Positions 8,911-18,070 of a stretch of DNA of 64,000 bases are shown in pieces. This DNA comes from Aquimarina longa SW024 (lineage in GTDB: Bacteria; Bacteroidota; Bacteroidia; Flavobacteriales; Flavobacteriaceae): contig NZ_AVQK01000014.1 of the NCBI RefSeq assembly GCF_001401755.1, forward strand, positions 1 through 64,000, given 5' to 3'. Position 1 is the stretch's first letter. Each line of letters begins with the position of its first letter. Under the pieces are notes generated by a model. It did no database searches and was not told the DNA's origin. It saw nothing but the letters and a program-made list of their open reading frames with translations. The position numbers and the translations under genes were made by a program.

Positions 8911-11223
8911 ATGAAAAAAATACTTTTAGTCCTATCAATGACTTTTTTGATATTAGGTATTTCATATGCTCAAAATCAAGGAGAGGCTAAAAATGTTCGA
9001 GAATTAGGGCATACCAATCAGAACAAGTTTAAGCAAATGTATGATGAGTTTGCTACTCCAAATATGTATAGAACAGCTTCAGGAGCTCCTGGCTCAGCAT
9101 ATTACCAACAGCAGGCTGATTATAAAATGGATATTGAATTAGATGATAAGAATAAAAGAATTTCTGGAAAAGAAACAATTACATATACTAATAATTCTCC
9201 AGATAATTTAGAATTTCTATGGGTGCAATTAGATCAGAATATGCGTTCTAAAAGCTCTAAAACCCCTCTGATTGAACCTAAAGGATTTGCCCCAGCATCA
9301 ACAAAGCAGGGTTTTATGACTAAATATTTAAATGAACCCTTCGATGGAGGATTTAATATTACTGCTGTAAAAGGTAGTAATGGTAAGCCCTTAAAGCATA
9401 CTATTAATGGAACCATGATGAGGATAGAAATGTCAAAAGATTTGGCAGCAGGAGATCAGTTTGTCTTTTCGATAGATTGGTGGTACAATATTAATGATCA
9501 TGTAAACGGAAAAGGAAGATCAGGCTATGAAGAGTTTGAAGATGGAAATAGATCTTATGTAATAGCCCAGTTTTACCCGCGTATGGCTGTTTATAATGAT
9601 GTAGAAGGTTGGCAAAATCACCAATTCTGGGGAAGAGGAGAGTTTGCTTTGCCATTTGGAAATTTTGACGTAAATATAACCGTGCCTGCAGATCATATTT
9701 TAGATGGAACAGGAGTGCTAGTAAATCGAGAAGAGGTATTTACAAAAGATATGATGACTCGTTATGAAAAAGCAAAAAAATCATACAATGTTCCTGTTGT
9801 AATTGTTACTCAAAAGGAAGCTATCGCAAAAGAAAAAATATTTTCTGAAAAGAAAAAAACATGGAAATTAAAAGCTAAAAATGTTCGTGATTTTGGCTTT
9901 GCTACCTCTAGAAGATTTATTTGGGATATGATGGCAGTTAAAGTAGGAGGAAAGGATGTTATGGCAGTGTCTATGTATCCAAAAGAAGGAAACCCTCTAT
10001 GGGAAGATTGGTCTACAAAAGTTGTTGCCAGTACACTAAAATCGTATAGTAGAATGACTTTTGATTATCCATATCATAAAGCGATATCAGTGCATGCTAA
10101 AAATCAAGGGATGGAATATCCCATGATCTGTTGGAATCATGGAAGACCAAACCCTGATGGTTATTATAGTGATTATGTTAAATACGGAATGATGAGTGTA
10201 ATTATACATGAAGTAGGTCATAATTTTTTCCCAATGATTGTTAATAGTGATGAGCGCCAATGGACATGGATGGATGAAGGACTTAATACTTTTTTACAAT
10301 ATGTTGCAGAACAGGATTTTGGAGAATCCTACCCAAAAGCATTAGGTAATGATAAACAATATCCATCTAGGCGAGGACCTGCATATAAAATAATTCCATA
10401 TATGAGCGGAGATCAGAGTTTTATATCTCCTATCATGTCCCAGTCTAATAATATTCATCAATTTGGTTCTAATGCATATTCTAAACCTGCTACAGCATTG
10501 AATATTCTAAGAGAAACAGTAATGGGAAGAGATCTTTTTGATTATTCTTTTAAAACATATTCTAAGCGATGGATGTTTAAACATCCTACACCAGAAGATT
10601 TTTTTAGAACTATGGAAGACGCTTCTGCCGTAGACTTAGACTGGTTTTGGAGAGGGTGGTTTTATACAACTGATTTTACTGATATAGGAGTAAAAGGAGT
10701 AAAGAAATATGTTGTCTCTAAAGTGCCTACATTAGAAGCGCAGAAATTTGCTGCAACAAATAGAAGATTAACGGGAGCTAATTTCTCGGATTTAGTTGTT
10801 GCGGTCGAATATGGAAGTAGTGATTATAATAGAATTAAATCAAATGATGGTATTATAGAAGATCCAATAGTCTTAAAAGAATATGTGATGGATAATTTTT
10901 CGTCAGAAGAACGAAAAAAACTAAAAAACCCCAAATTTTTCTATGAAGTTACTTTTGAAAAACCAGGAGGATTAGTAATGCCACTGATAGTAGAATATAC
11001 CTATGTAGATGGTACAAAAGAGAAAATAACATACCCAGCTGAAATATGGAGGAAAAATGATAAAGAAGTCAAGAGAACAATGGCTTCTGAAAAAGAAATC
11101 TCTAAAATAACAGTTGATCCTAACCGAGAGACAGCAGATATTGATACCTCTAATAATAGTTGGCCAAAGAAGGATAAATTAGGCAAATTTCAACAGTTTA
11201 AAAATAAAGTAAAAGGACAATAA
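8911..11223 (+). CDS. M1 family zinc metallopeptidase, secreted
   Basis: The 770-residue protein has a signal peptide (1-20, ending S-Y-A-Q) and an N-terminal beta-rich domain (about 70-290). The gluzincin site is complete: H433-E-V-G-H437 as zinc ligands with E434 as base, and E456 in W-M-D-E-G-L-N as the third ligand, 18 residues after the second His. The exopeptidase G-M-E-Y-P motif of M1 enzymes lies near residue 405 (G-x-x-E). It should trim peptides in the periplasm or on the cell surface. A terminator follows the gene. Confidence 0.93.
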   Translation: MKKILLVLSMTFLILGISYAQNQGEAKNVRELGHTNQNKFKQMYDEFATPNMYRTASGAPGSAYYQQQADYKMDIELDDKNKRISGKETITYTNNSPDNLEFLWVQLDQNMRSKSSKTPLIEPKGFAPASTKQGFMTKYLNEPFDGGFNITAVKGSNGKPLKHTINGTMMRIEMSKDLAAGDQFVFSIDWWYNINDHVNGKGRSGYEEFEDGNRSYVIAQFYPRMAVYNDVEGWQNHQFWGRGEFALPFGNFDVNITVPADHILDGTGVLVNREEVFTKDMMTRYEKAKKSYNVPVVIVTQKEAIAKEKIFSEKKKTWKLKAKNVRDFGFATSRRFIWDMMAVKVGGKDVMAVSMYPKEGNPLWEDWSTKVVASTLKSYSRMTFDYPYHKAISVHAKNQGMEYPMICWNHGRPNPDGYYSDYVKYGMMSVIIHEVGHNFFPMIVNSDERQWTWMDEGLNTFLQYVAEQDFGESYPKALGNDKQYPSRRGPAYKIIPYMSGDQSFISPIMSQSNNIHQFGSNAYSKPATALNILRETVMGRDLFDYSFKTYSKRWMFKHPTPEDFFRTMEDASAVDLDWFWRGWFYTTDFTDIGVKGVKKYVVSKVPTLEAQKFAATNRRLTGANFSDLVVAVEYGSSDYNRIKSNDGIIEDPIVLKEYVMDNFSSEERKKLKNPKFFYEVTFEKPGGLVMPLIVEYTYVDGTKEKITYPAEIWRKNDKEVKRTMASEKEISKITVDPNRETADIDTSNNSWPKKDKLGKFQQFKNKVKGQ

Positions 11224-11247
11224 TTGAATAATTAGTCCTGAAAATAT

Positions 11248-11284
11248 AAAAGCCATTCGAAAAGATTTTTGAATGGCTTTTTCT
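11248..11284 (+). terminator. Terminator after M1 peptidase gene
   Basis: Stem AAAAGCCATTC (11248-11258) pairs with GAATGGCTTTT (11271-11281), and the last pairs run into the T tract. It separates the peptidase gene from tatA. Confidence 0.88.
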
Positions 11285-11297
11285 ATGCAAAATTGAT

Positions 11298-11305
11298 TAT
11301 ATTTG
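11298..11305 (+). promoter_or_regulatory. -7 box (TATATTTG) of tatA
   Basis: TATATTTG ends seven bases before the ATG at 11313, so the predicted transcript start lies almost at the start codon and the mRNA would have little or no leader. No well-spaced -33 element is seen. Confidence 0.5.
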
Positions 11306-11312
11306 TAACCTT

Positions 11313-11594
11313 ATGATAACTTTACCATTATTTATTAGCGGAACAGAAATTACCTTTATAGTGTTTATATTGGTAATGGTTTTTGGAGCTGATAAAATTC
11401 CTGAAATAGCCCGTGGCTTAGGTAAGGGAATGAGAGTCATTAAAGATGCAACTAATGATATCAAAACCGAGATCACTAAAAGTGCAGAAAAAACCGGAAT
11501 TGATACCGATATTACTACAGATATAAAAAAAGAAATCGATAAAGTAAAAGAAGATATCGATCAAGTAACAGGTCCTATAAAACGCCAGTTTTAA
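11313..11594 (+). CDS. tatA: Sec-independent (twin-arginine) translocase subunit TatA/TatB
   Basis: The 93-residue protein shows the TatA/B plan: a short N-terminal tail, one transmembrane helix (about residues 9-24), the hinge F-G-A-D-K-I-P-E-I-A-R-G-L-G-K-G, then an amphipathic helix and a charged acidic/basic tail. TatA forms the membrane pore or patch that moves folded twin-arginine substrates. The F-G and P-E-x-x-R-x-x-G residues of the family are all present. The tail is longer and more heptad-like than in the shortest TatA proteins, so TatB-type assignment cannot be excluded. It sits alone with its own promoter. Confidence 0.88.
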   Translation: MITLPLFISGTEITFIVFILVMVFGADKIPEIARGLGKGMRVIKDATNDIKTEITKSAEKTGIDTDITTDIKKEIDKVKEDIDQVTGPIKRQF

Positions 11595-11782
11595 TATAGT
11601 AGATCTCCTCCCTTCTTTTATATGATTAATGCTTACACTTTTAAAAAAAACATATCGTTTAATTTTTTGATGATTATAAGGTAATATTAAAAGTAATGTT
11701 TAGAAAAATAATTCTTGTACATTAGTGATAGTATAATTACGCACAATTTTTTTAATTAAAAACTTTTAAAATCTAATCAAAA

Positions 11783-13252
11783 ATGAAAAAAAGTAGTATT
11801 CTGGCTATAGGGGCATTAGCTCTTATATTGTCTTGCTCAAAAGAAAATCCTAATGAAATATCAGAACCAAGTACTAATCTTTCTGGGACTCAAAAAGTAT
11901 TATCTGTATCAGAAATTAATAAACATATAGAAGGTGAATTAAAACAAAACGGTGATATGAACTGGACTACATCGCCAGCAGTTGTTTTATGGAGCGCCGT
12001 AATGAACGGAAATGGGATTTTGAGTGTAGGTTATGGAAATAAGGGAGAAAGCTTTTCTAATAAGCGCTCTGTGAAACTAAATGATGCAAGAGAAAATATA
12101 TATACGATTGTACAATCTATAGAAGGAGTAAGTAAATCAAGTTCTATAGTCTCTGCAGACGAAATATTGAATGTAACAGAGCTAAAAATTACTAAGTTAG
12201 AAACAATAGAAGCTTTACAGAAAGCTTCTCATATTCGCTATTTAGAACCTATTGGCTATGGAGCATATCTACAAGAAAAAGAACCTAACCAACAAAAATC
12301 AGCAGGCTGTAATAGAAATAATGAATCTATTAATAGTGCTGATTATAGAGTGATTTCTCCTAATGCTAGATTGCCTTGGAATTTTGATATCCATAAAATA
12401 CCACAAGCATGGAACTATAGTACAGGTGCAGGGATAACTGTAGGATTGATTGATACCGGTATCTCAGCAAGCCAAAATTTATTAGGTGGTGGGTTTAATG
12501 ACGGTGCATCAAATGGAAGAACAGTAGAGCGTTTAGGAACTTATATTGACTCAGCAAACGATCAATGTGGTCATGGTACTTCTATGGCAGGAGCATTGGC
12601 AGCGCCTCGGAATGACGATGCCATGCCTGTAGGAGCAGCTTATAATTGTAATTTAGTAGCCTATAGAGCTACAGAAGATGTAGTGTTGGATGATTATGAT
12701 GAGCGAAAGGGAGTTAGTAACGCTTTAAAAGCATTAGGAAACAGAAGTGATGTTAAGATCATTTCTATGTCAATTGGATATCCTTGGTCTATAGGTGTTG
12801 TAAAAGATGCTGTGAAATATGCTTATAGAAAAGGAAAAATGATTGTTGCCGCAGGAGGAACTTCTACTCGTTATACAAACTGGGTAGGTGTTATTTTTCC
12901 TGCTAATATGTCTGAAACAGTAGCTGTTACAGGAATCAGAAATAATAAGTATGAAGAATGTAATATTTGCCATTATGGAAGAAAAATAGATTTTACTATT
13001 GTAATGGAAAAAGCAGATTCTGATAGACATATACCAGTGATAGGGTTTAATACAGGAACACAATCATACGTAGGAGGATCTTCTGTTGCAACAGCTACTA
13101 CTGCAGGGATTGCTGCATTAGTATGGGCACGTAATCCAAGCATGACTAGAAGCCAAGTGTTAGATAAGTTAAAGAAATCAGGAGAGTTTTATCCTAATCG
13201 TAATCGTACGTTTGGATATGGTAATATTAATGCTTTAAAAGCAGTTAAATAA
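11783..13252 (+). CDS. S8 family serine peptidase (subtilase), lipoprotein
   Basis: The 489-residue protein has a lipoprotein signal (L-I-L-S-C at residues 15-19, Cys19 lipidated). Residues about 25-160 look like an inhibitor/propeptide region. The subtilisin triad is present: Asp224 in G-L-I-D-T-G, His264 in C-G-H-G-T-S, and Ser434 in G-G-S-S-V-A-T-A. The protein ends with the usual G-Y-G-x-x-N-A helix and has no T9SS domain, so it is probably anchored to a membrane by its lipid. Two Cys pairs (C-N-I-C near 394) may form a disulfide. A terminator separates it from the convergent methyltransferase. Confidence 0.93.
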   Translation: MKKSSILAIGALALILSCSKENPNEISEPSTNLSGTQKVLSVSEINKHIEGELKQNGDMNWTTSPAVVLWSAVMNGNGILSVGYGNKGESFSNKRSVKLNDARENIYTIVQSIEGVSKSSSIVSADEILNVTELKITKLETIEALQKASHIRYLEPIGYGAYLQEKEPNQQKSAGCNRNNESINSADYRVISPNARLPWNFDIHKIPQAWNYSTGAGITVGLIDTGISASQNLLGGGFNDGASNGRTVERLGTYIDSANDQCGHGTSMAGALAAPRNDDAMPVGAAYNCNLVAYRATEDVVLDDYDERKGVSNALKALGNRSDVKIISMSIGYPWSIGVVKDAVKYAYRKGKMIVAAGGTSTRYTNWVGVIFPANMSETVAVTGIRNNKYEECNICHYGRKIDFTIVMEKADSDRHIPVIGFNTGTQSYVGGSSVATATTAGIAALVWARNPSMTRSQVLDKLKKSGEFYPNRNRTFGYGNINALKAVK

Positions 13253-13283
13253 ATATCATATCGAATAGGTATATAAATAAATT

Positions 13284-13323
13284 AAAGTGGAAGTACTCTT
13301 AATAAAGAGACTTCCACTTTTTA
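13284..13323. terminator. Bidirectional terminator between subtilase and O-methyltransferase
   Basis: AAAGTGGAAGT (13284-13294) pairs with ACTTCCACTTT (13310-13320), with an inner CTCTT/AAGAG extension. T-rich flanks on the plus side and A-rich on the other suit both convergent genes. Confidence 0.85.
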
Positions 13324-13325
13324 AT

Positions 13326-13967
13326 TTATATGACTCTACTAATTGTTAGTCCATCTCTAATGGGTAGTAATACCGTTTCAATTCTCGGATCTTCAGCCAA
13401 AAGTGTATTGTACTTTAAAAGTGCTTTTGTAGAAATATCATCTGTATCAACTTCTTCAATTACTTTACCACTCCACAATACATTATCAGATAAAATTACC
13501 CCTCCTGAATTCATTTTATTAATAATTAAATCAAAATAAGTAGGGTAATTGGGTTTGTCGGCATCAATAAATACTAAATCAAATTTTTGATTCAGATTAG
13601 GAATGATTGTAGTTGCATCTCCAATATGTTGATGAATTTGTTCTCCATATCCAGAAAGGTTAAAGTATTTTCTCTGAAAATCTTCTAACTCTTCATTAAT
13701 ATCTATAGTGTGTAGTGCTCCATTTTTTTGTAATCCTTCAGCTAAACATATTGCAGAATACCCTGTGTAAGTTCCTATTTCTAATATGTTTTTAGGATTA
13801 ATAAGTTTAGAGATTATACTTAAAACTCTACCTTGGTATGCTCCGCTAAGCATTCTAGGTTGTAATATTTTTTGATAGGTTTCACGGTTTAGTTGTTGTA
13901 ATAATTCTGGTTCTTTTTGCGAATGATTTACTACATATGTGTCGAGTTTTTCAGGTATAAAATGCAT
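13326..13967 (-). CDS. O-methyltransferase, class I SAM-dependent (COMT/CCoAOMT-like)
   Basis: The 213-residue protein fits the bacterial family 3 O-methyltransferases (about 210-220). Motif I is I-L-E-I-G-T-Y-T-G-Y-S-A near residue 60, the metal-binding F-I-D-A-D-K-P-N-Y lies near 135, and S-D-N-V-L-W-S-G-K-V near 160 completes the divalent-metal site. These enzymes methylate catechol-type hydroxyls. It lies 90 bases downstream of the kynurenine operon on the same strand, so methylation of a hydroxylated aromatic intermediate is conceivable, but this is inference; many flavobacteria carry this gene elsewhere. Confidence 0.85.
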   Translation of the reverse strand: MHFIPEKLDTYVVNHSQKEPELLQQLNRETYQKILQPRMLSGAYQGRVLSIISKLINPKNILEIGTYTGYSAICLAEGLQKNGALHTIDINEELEDFQRKYFNLSGYGEQIHQHIGDATTIIPNLNQKFDLVFIDADKPNYPTYFDLIINKMNSGGVILSDNVLWSGKVIEEVDTDDISTKALLKYNTLLAEDPRIETVLLPIRDGLTISRVI

Positions 13968-14057
13968 AAGCTTAAATTTTGTTGTAACACTATAGTGTTT
14001 TTTGAATGTTTTTATGAGATGTTATAGAATACTTTTTATAATAGGAGTTTACTATGC

Positions 14058-15155
14058 TTAACTGGCGTTTACTTTCCCCAAAATCTTATCTATCAAATCT
14101 TGTTTTGCTTTTTCATCACTCCCAAATAACCAGCGTAATACATTGTCTTCCCAAATGTCGTCATACTCATTTGTTGTTATAATTTTTCGATCTAAGGCTA
14201 AATCTAAAATTTTTCCAGGATAGGAAGATTGTGGTTCACTTTCCATTTCTCCTAATGGATATGGGTCATCTAGTCCCATAATAACCTGTTTACTACCTTG
14301 TCGATCCACTGTTAACTTTAATGAATCAGTATCGTGTACCAGAGTGTCAAAATATATATTGGGATGCCCTACAGCTTTTCTGGGGTGTTGTTTTCCTTCA
14401 AAGAGATCAGGTCTTCCATCAAACCCTTGTATGCGACGTCCTAAATTCATCTGTGCTAATTGCCCTCCATGAGCAAAGCATGTCCTAATATTTGGGTAAC
14501 GGCTTTGCATTCCATTAAGAGTGTAAAAATGATATGCATCACCACATTGCGCTAACATCCAGACTAAATGAAATCGCCAAGACACATTCTCTAATTTAAT
14601 CATTTTATCTCCATCATAGGGGTGAACTTCTATAGCTAGTTTATAGTTATCAGCTAGTTCAAAAATGGGGTCATTTTCTTCATCAAAAATACACCTCCAT
14701 TGACCAATAGAATCCATAAAATGAGTAGGTAAACATAATACACGCATTCCTAATTCCTCTACACAGCGTTCCATTTCCCATAATGCCCCATTTATAAAAC
14801 CAGGATGTACTACAAAACCACAGGAAAATTTATCAGGATGATCTTGTTGCACACGAGCATTAAAATCATTCTGAAAACGTAATGCATGTTTCATTTCTTC
14901 TAATCGTAGACCATTACCATATAATTGAGAAAGATTGAGTACTACTGCATGATCAATTTTATAGCGTTCCATCCACTCTAACTTATCATCTAAGAAAAAG
15001 CTAGAATGCGTTACAGGGCGTTTCCACCCTTTTTGTAACATATATTTACGTTCATTATCTACCCAAAAAATCTCTTTATCTTTCATAAACTGAGGGATTT
15101 CTTCTGGATATGGTAATAAATGTGAATGACCGTTTATACGAAGTTTTCTTTTCAT
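14058..15155 (-). CDS. Amidohydrolase; 2-amino-3-carboxymuconate-6-semialdehyde decarboxylase (ACMSD)-like
   Basis: The 365-residue protein is an ACMSD/gamma-resorcylate-decarboxylase-type TIM-barrel amidohydrolase. Metal ligands are visible: G-H10-S-H12 at the N-terminus, H in I-E-V-H-P-Y near the middle, H in F-A-H-G-G, and an Asp in G-L-D-D-P-Y-P-L-G near the C-terminus. ACMSD removes the carboxylate of the 3-hydroxyanthranilate ring-opening product to give 2-aminomuconate 6-semialdehyde. Position last in the operon, 38 bases after the dioxygenase that makes its substrate, strongly supports this role. It is longer than mammalian ACMSD (336) because of loops in the first third. Confidence 0.88.
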   Translation of the reverse strand: MKRKLRINGHSHLLPYPEEIPQFMKDKEIFWVDNERKYMLQKGWKRPVTHSSFFLDDKLEWMERYKIDHAVVLNLSQLYGNGLRLEEMKHALRFQNDFNARVQQDHPDKFSCGFVVHPGFINGALWEMERCVEELGMRVLCLPTHFMDSIGQWRCIFDEENDPIFELADNYKLAIEVHPYDGDKMIKLENVSWRFHLVWMLAQCGDAYHFYTLNGMQSRYPNIRTCFAHGGQLAQMNLGRRIQGFDGRPDLFEGKQHPRKAVGHPNIYFDTLVHDTDSLKLTVDRQGSKQVIMGLDDPYPLGEMESEPQSSYPGKILDLALDRKIITTNEYDDIWEDNVLRWLFGSDEKAKQDLIDKILGKVNAS

Positions 15156-15193
15156 TATAGAGGTTTATGATTTATACAGAAATTTTTTTGTTT

Positions 15194-15721
15194 TTATTTT
15201 TTCTTCTCAGGAGCACTCATTACCGTTCCACAATTAGAACATGTACACTTGTCTTTATTACTATAATATGTATCAAAAATTATAGGCATATCAGTCTCTA
15301 TATTATCTAGTGAGAATTCTTCTCGATATAATTGGGTATTACAATTTTCACAATACCACTCTAGAGCATCCATCATTTTTTCTTCTCTGGGATATTCAAT
15401 TACTAATCCTACAGTATTGGCTCCTCGCTGTGGAGAGTGAGGAACCTTAGGAGGTAGTAAATAAATATCTCCTTCTCTGATATGTACATCTTTGGGGATT
15501 CCATTATCGATTATTTTTAATACTATATCCCCTTCTACTTGGTAAAAGAATTCTGGGGTCTCATTGTAGTGATAATCTTTTCTGTTATTCGGCCCACCGA
15601 CTACCATCACAATAAAATCTCCATCTTTCCATACGCACTTATTGCCAATAGGAGGTTTTAATAAATGGCGGTGCTCATCTATCCAGGATTTAAAGTTTAT
15701 TGGTGTAACTAGAGTACTCAT
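15194..15721 (-). CDS. nbaC: 3-hydroxyanthranilate 3,4-dioxygenase
   Basis: The 175-residue cupin matches the bacterial 3-hydroxyanthranilate dioxygenase family in length and motifs. The iron ligands are the His and Glu of H-Y-N-E-T-P-E and the His of P-P-K-V-P-H-S-P. The C-terminus carries the rubredoxin-like second metal site C-E-N-C ... C-x-C-S-N-C. It opens the ring of 3-hydroxyanthranilate to 2-amino-3-carboxymuconate semialdehyde in the cytoplasm. It lies between an SDR gene and the ACMSD-like gene in the kynurenine operon. Confidence 0.95.
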   Translation of the reverse strand: MSTLVTPINFKSWIDEHRHLLKPPIGNKCVWKDGDFIVMVVGGPNNRKDYHYNETPEFFYQVEGDIVLKIIDNGIPKDVHIREGDIYLLPPKVPHSPQRGANTVGLVIEYPREEKMMDALEWYCENCNTQLYREEFSLDNIETDMPIIFDTYYSNKDKCTCSNCGTVMSAPEKKK

Positions 15722-15810
15722 ATTACTTCTTTATTTTATAATTTTATTATGAATAGTATTGTATTAAATTTAGCTATTTTGATTGTTATTCAATGCTAAT
15801 AAATAGTTAA

Positions 15811-16590
15811 CTATAAGGACTTTGTTCTTCCTCCGTCGACGGGTAGATTTATTCCATTAATATAGGATGCTGCTTCTGATGCCAGAAAAGCTACAGCATT
15901 TGCTATTTCTTCTGGTTTAGCAAATCGTTTAGAAGGGATTTCATTTTTCATAGTACTAGAAATTTCTTCTATAGATTTTCCTGTTTTTGCTGTTTTGTTT
16001 ACTATAATTTCGGTCAATCGTTCCGTTGCTGTTGCACCAGGTAATACGTTATTTACAGTAATCCCAAATGCACCTAACTCATTAGCTAATGTTTTAGACC
16101 AGTTCGCAACTGCACCGCGGATTGTATTAGAAACTCCTAATCCATTTAATGGTTGTTTGACAGATGTAGAAATAATATTAATTATTCTGCCGTACCCTTC
16201 TATTTTCATCCTAGGCACTACAGTTTGTACCAAGATATGATTGCATTTTAGATGTTGTGTAAAAGCGCTTTCAAACTCTTCTATAGATGCATTAAATACA
16301 GGTCCTCCTGCAGGTCCTCCTGTGTTATTAATTAAAATATGGAAGGTTTTATTAACCGCAGATATGTTTTGTTTTAAACTATCAGGATTTTGAAAATCTA
16401 CTACAATATAATCGTGAGATTGCCCTTGATCTGTAGTAAGTTCTTTTATAACATTTTTTAATTTTTCTTCATTTCGGGCAACCAGAGTAATATTAGCTCC
16501 TAATTCTGCTAATTGTATTGCTGATGCTTTTCCTATTCCTTGTGTACTACCACAAACTAATGCGTTTCTATGAGTTAGATTTAGATTCAT
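15811..16590 (-). CDS. SDR family protein with altered catalytic tetrad
   Basis: The 259-residue Rossmann protein has the NAD(P)-binding G-S-T-Q-G-I-G at residues 14-20, N-N-T-G-G in place of NNAG, the catalytic Ser strand I-I-S-T-S, and a normal P-G and D-G-G end. At the position of the Y-x-x-x-K pair it has S-N-T-I-R before G-A-V-A-N, so both the catalytic Tyr and Lys appear replaced (Ser and Arg). Some divergent SDRs share this type of change. It sits inside the kynurenine operon, 20 bases after the semialdehyde dehydrogenase; its step in the pathway is unknown. Confidence 0.85.
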   Translation of the reverse strand: MNLNLTHRNALVCGSTQGIGKASAIQLAELGANITLVARNEEKLKNVIKELTTDQGQSHDYIVVDFQNPDSLKQNISAVNKTFHILINNTGGPAGGPVFNASIEEFESAFTQHLKCNHILVQTVVPRMKIEGYGRIINIISTSVKQPLNGLGVSNTIRGAVANWSKTLANELGAFGITVNNVLPGATATERLTEIIVNKTAKTGKSIEEISSTMKNEIPSKRFAKPEEIANAVAFLASEAASYINGINLPVDGGRTKSL

Positions 16591-16610
16591 TATTGATGGT
16601 TATATATTAT

Positions 16611-18062
16611 TTAATAGTGTATGCAAACATTTTTAGGTTCTGTAAAGAATCGTAGTGCTTCAAACCCACCTTCTCTTCCAATTCCAGAATCTTTAACGCC
16701 TCCAAAAGGGGTTCGTAAGTCACGCATCATCCAAGTGTTTATCCAAATAATACCTGCTTGTATGTGTTTGGCTAAGTACATGCTTCGATTTAGATTATTA
16801 GTCCAGATGGTCGCTGATAATCCATACCGAACATTATTAGCTAAGCTTAGCGCCTGATCATCTGTGTCAAAAGGCATAATGGTTACTACAGGTCCAAAAA
16901 TTTCTTCTTGTGTTAATCGACAATTGGAATCAGTAACCTCTATAATAGTAGGCTGTAAGTAATATCCATTTTCATAGCCTTTTACAGTTATATAATCCCC
17001 TCCATAGAGAATAGTTCCTCCTTCTTGTTCTGCGATATCTATGTATGATTTTACTTTTTCTAAATGAGATTTAGAGACTAATGCCCCTATATTGGTTTCT
17101 TTATTGAGAGGTTCGCCTATTTTTAAAGCTTTTGTTTTTTTTATAAAATCTTTTTTAAATTGATCATAAATAGTTCTTTCGATAAATATTCTAGAGCCAC
17201 ATAAACATATCTGACCTTGATTAGCAAATGATGATCTTAATGTAGTGGTTAACATTTTTTCGTAATCACAATCTGCAAAAATTAGATTAGGGTTTTTTCC
17301 TCCTAATTCTAATGATAATTTCTTAAACATTGGAGCTGCTGTTTTAGCAATATGTGCTCCTGTAGCGGTTCCTCCGGTAAAAGAAATCGCTTTGATATCA
17401 GGGTGTTCGATTATCGCTTGACCAGTGGTATTTCCTAATCCATGAACAATATTTAAAACACCTTTTGGTAGACCTGCTTTAGTACATATGTCGCCTAATA
17501 AATAAGCTGTCATTGGTGTAATTTCGCTAGGTTTAGCAACTACGGTATTTCCTGCTGCAAGAGCAGGAGCAATTTTCCATGTAAATAAATATAAAGGCAA
17601 GTTCCAAGGAGAAATACAACCAACAACTCCAATAGGGTTTCTTAGAGTAAAATTGATTGCGTTTTGTCCCATACTCTCATGTGCTTCACTAGCAAACTGT
17701 GTAATTGCATGAGCGAAAAAATCAAAATTACTAGAAGCTCTGGGGATATCCACACTAGTTGCTAAGCTTAATGGTTTTCCATTATCGATGGCTTCTGCAT
17801 TGGCTAATAACTCTAGATTCTCTATGATTAAAGAAGCTATTTTTGCTAAGATATCGCTACGGTGCTGTAATGAGGTTGTAGACCAACTAGGGAATGCTGT
17901 TTTTGCAGCCTCATAAGCCATTTGTACATCTGTAACAGAAGAATTGGGGAGTAAACTATATATTTCTCCTGTGGATGGGTTATAATTATCGATCCAACGG
18001 TTTTCTATTGGAGTACTGTACTCGCCGTTTATATAGTTTTCGATTTTCTTCATTTTCTTCAT
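16611..18062 (-). CDS. Aldehyde dehydrogenase, 2-aminomuconate 6-semialdehyde dehydrogenase type
   Basis: The 483-residue protein is a full-length NAD(P)-dependent aldehyde dehydrogenase: P-W-N-L-P near residue 153, G-F-T-G-G-type F-T-G-G-T loop near 230, the general base Glu in L-E-L-G-G-K, and the nucleophile Cys in N-Q-G-Q-I-C-L. It ends with the F-G-G-V-K-D-S-G-I-G-R-E-G-G oligomerisation motif. By operon context it oxidises 2-aminomuconate semialdehyde to 2-aminomuconate. Sequence alone cannot exclude hydroxymuconic semialdehyde as substrate. Either of two in-frame ATGs (residues 1 and 4) could be the start. Confidence 0.93.
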   Translation of the reverse strand: MKKMKKIENYINGEYSTPIENRWIDNYNPSTGEIYSLLPNSSVTDVQMAYEAAKTAFPSWSTTSLQHRSDILAKIASLIIENLELLANAEAIDNGKPLSLATSVDIPRASSNFDFFAHAITQFASEAHESMGQNAINFTLRNPIGVVGCISPWNLPLYLFTWKIAPALAAGNTVVAKPSEITPMTAYLLGDICTKAGLPKGVLNIVHGLGNTTGQAIIEHPDIKAISFTGGTATGAHIAKTAAPMFKKLSLELGGKNPNLIFADCDYEKMLTTTLRSSFANQGQICLCGSRIFIERTIYDQFKKDFIKKTKALKIGEPLNKETNIGALVSKSHLEKVKSYIDIAEQEGGTILYGGDYITVKGYENGYYLQPTIIEVTDSNCRLTQEEIFGPVVTIMPFDTDDQALSLANNVRYGLSATIWTNNLNRSMYLAKHIQAGIIWINTWMMRDLRTPFGGVKDSGIGREGGFEALRFFTEPKNVCIHY

Positions 18063-18070
18063 TTTTTCAA

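Noticed and set aside
12770..13063. 97-codon minus-strand frame in the subtilase gene
   Set aside because: Shadow frame opposite a complete subtilase with intact triad.
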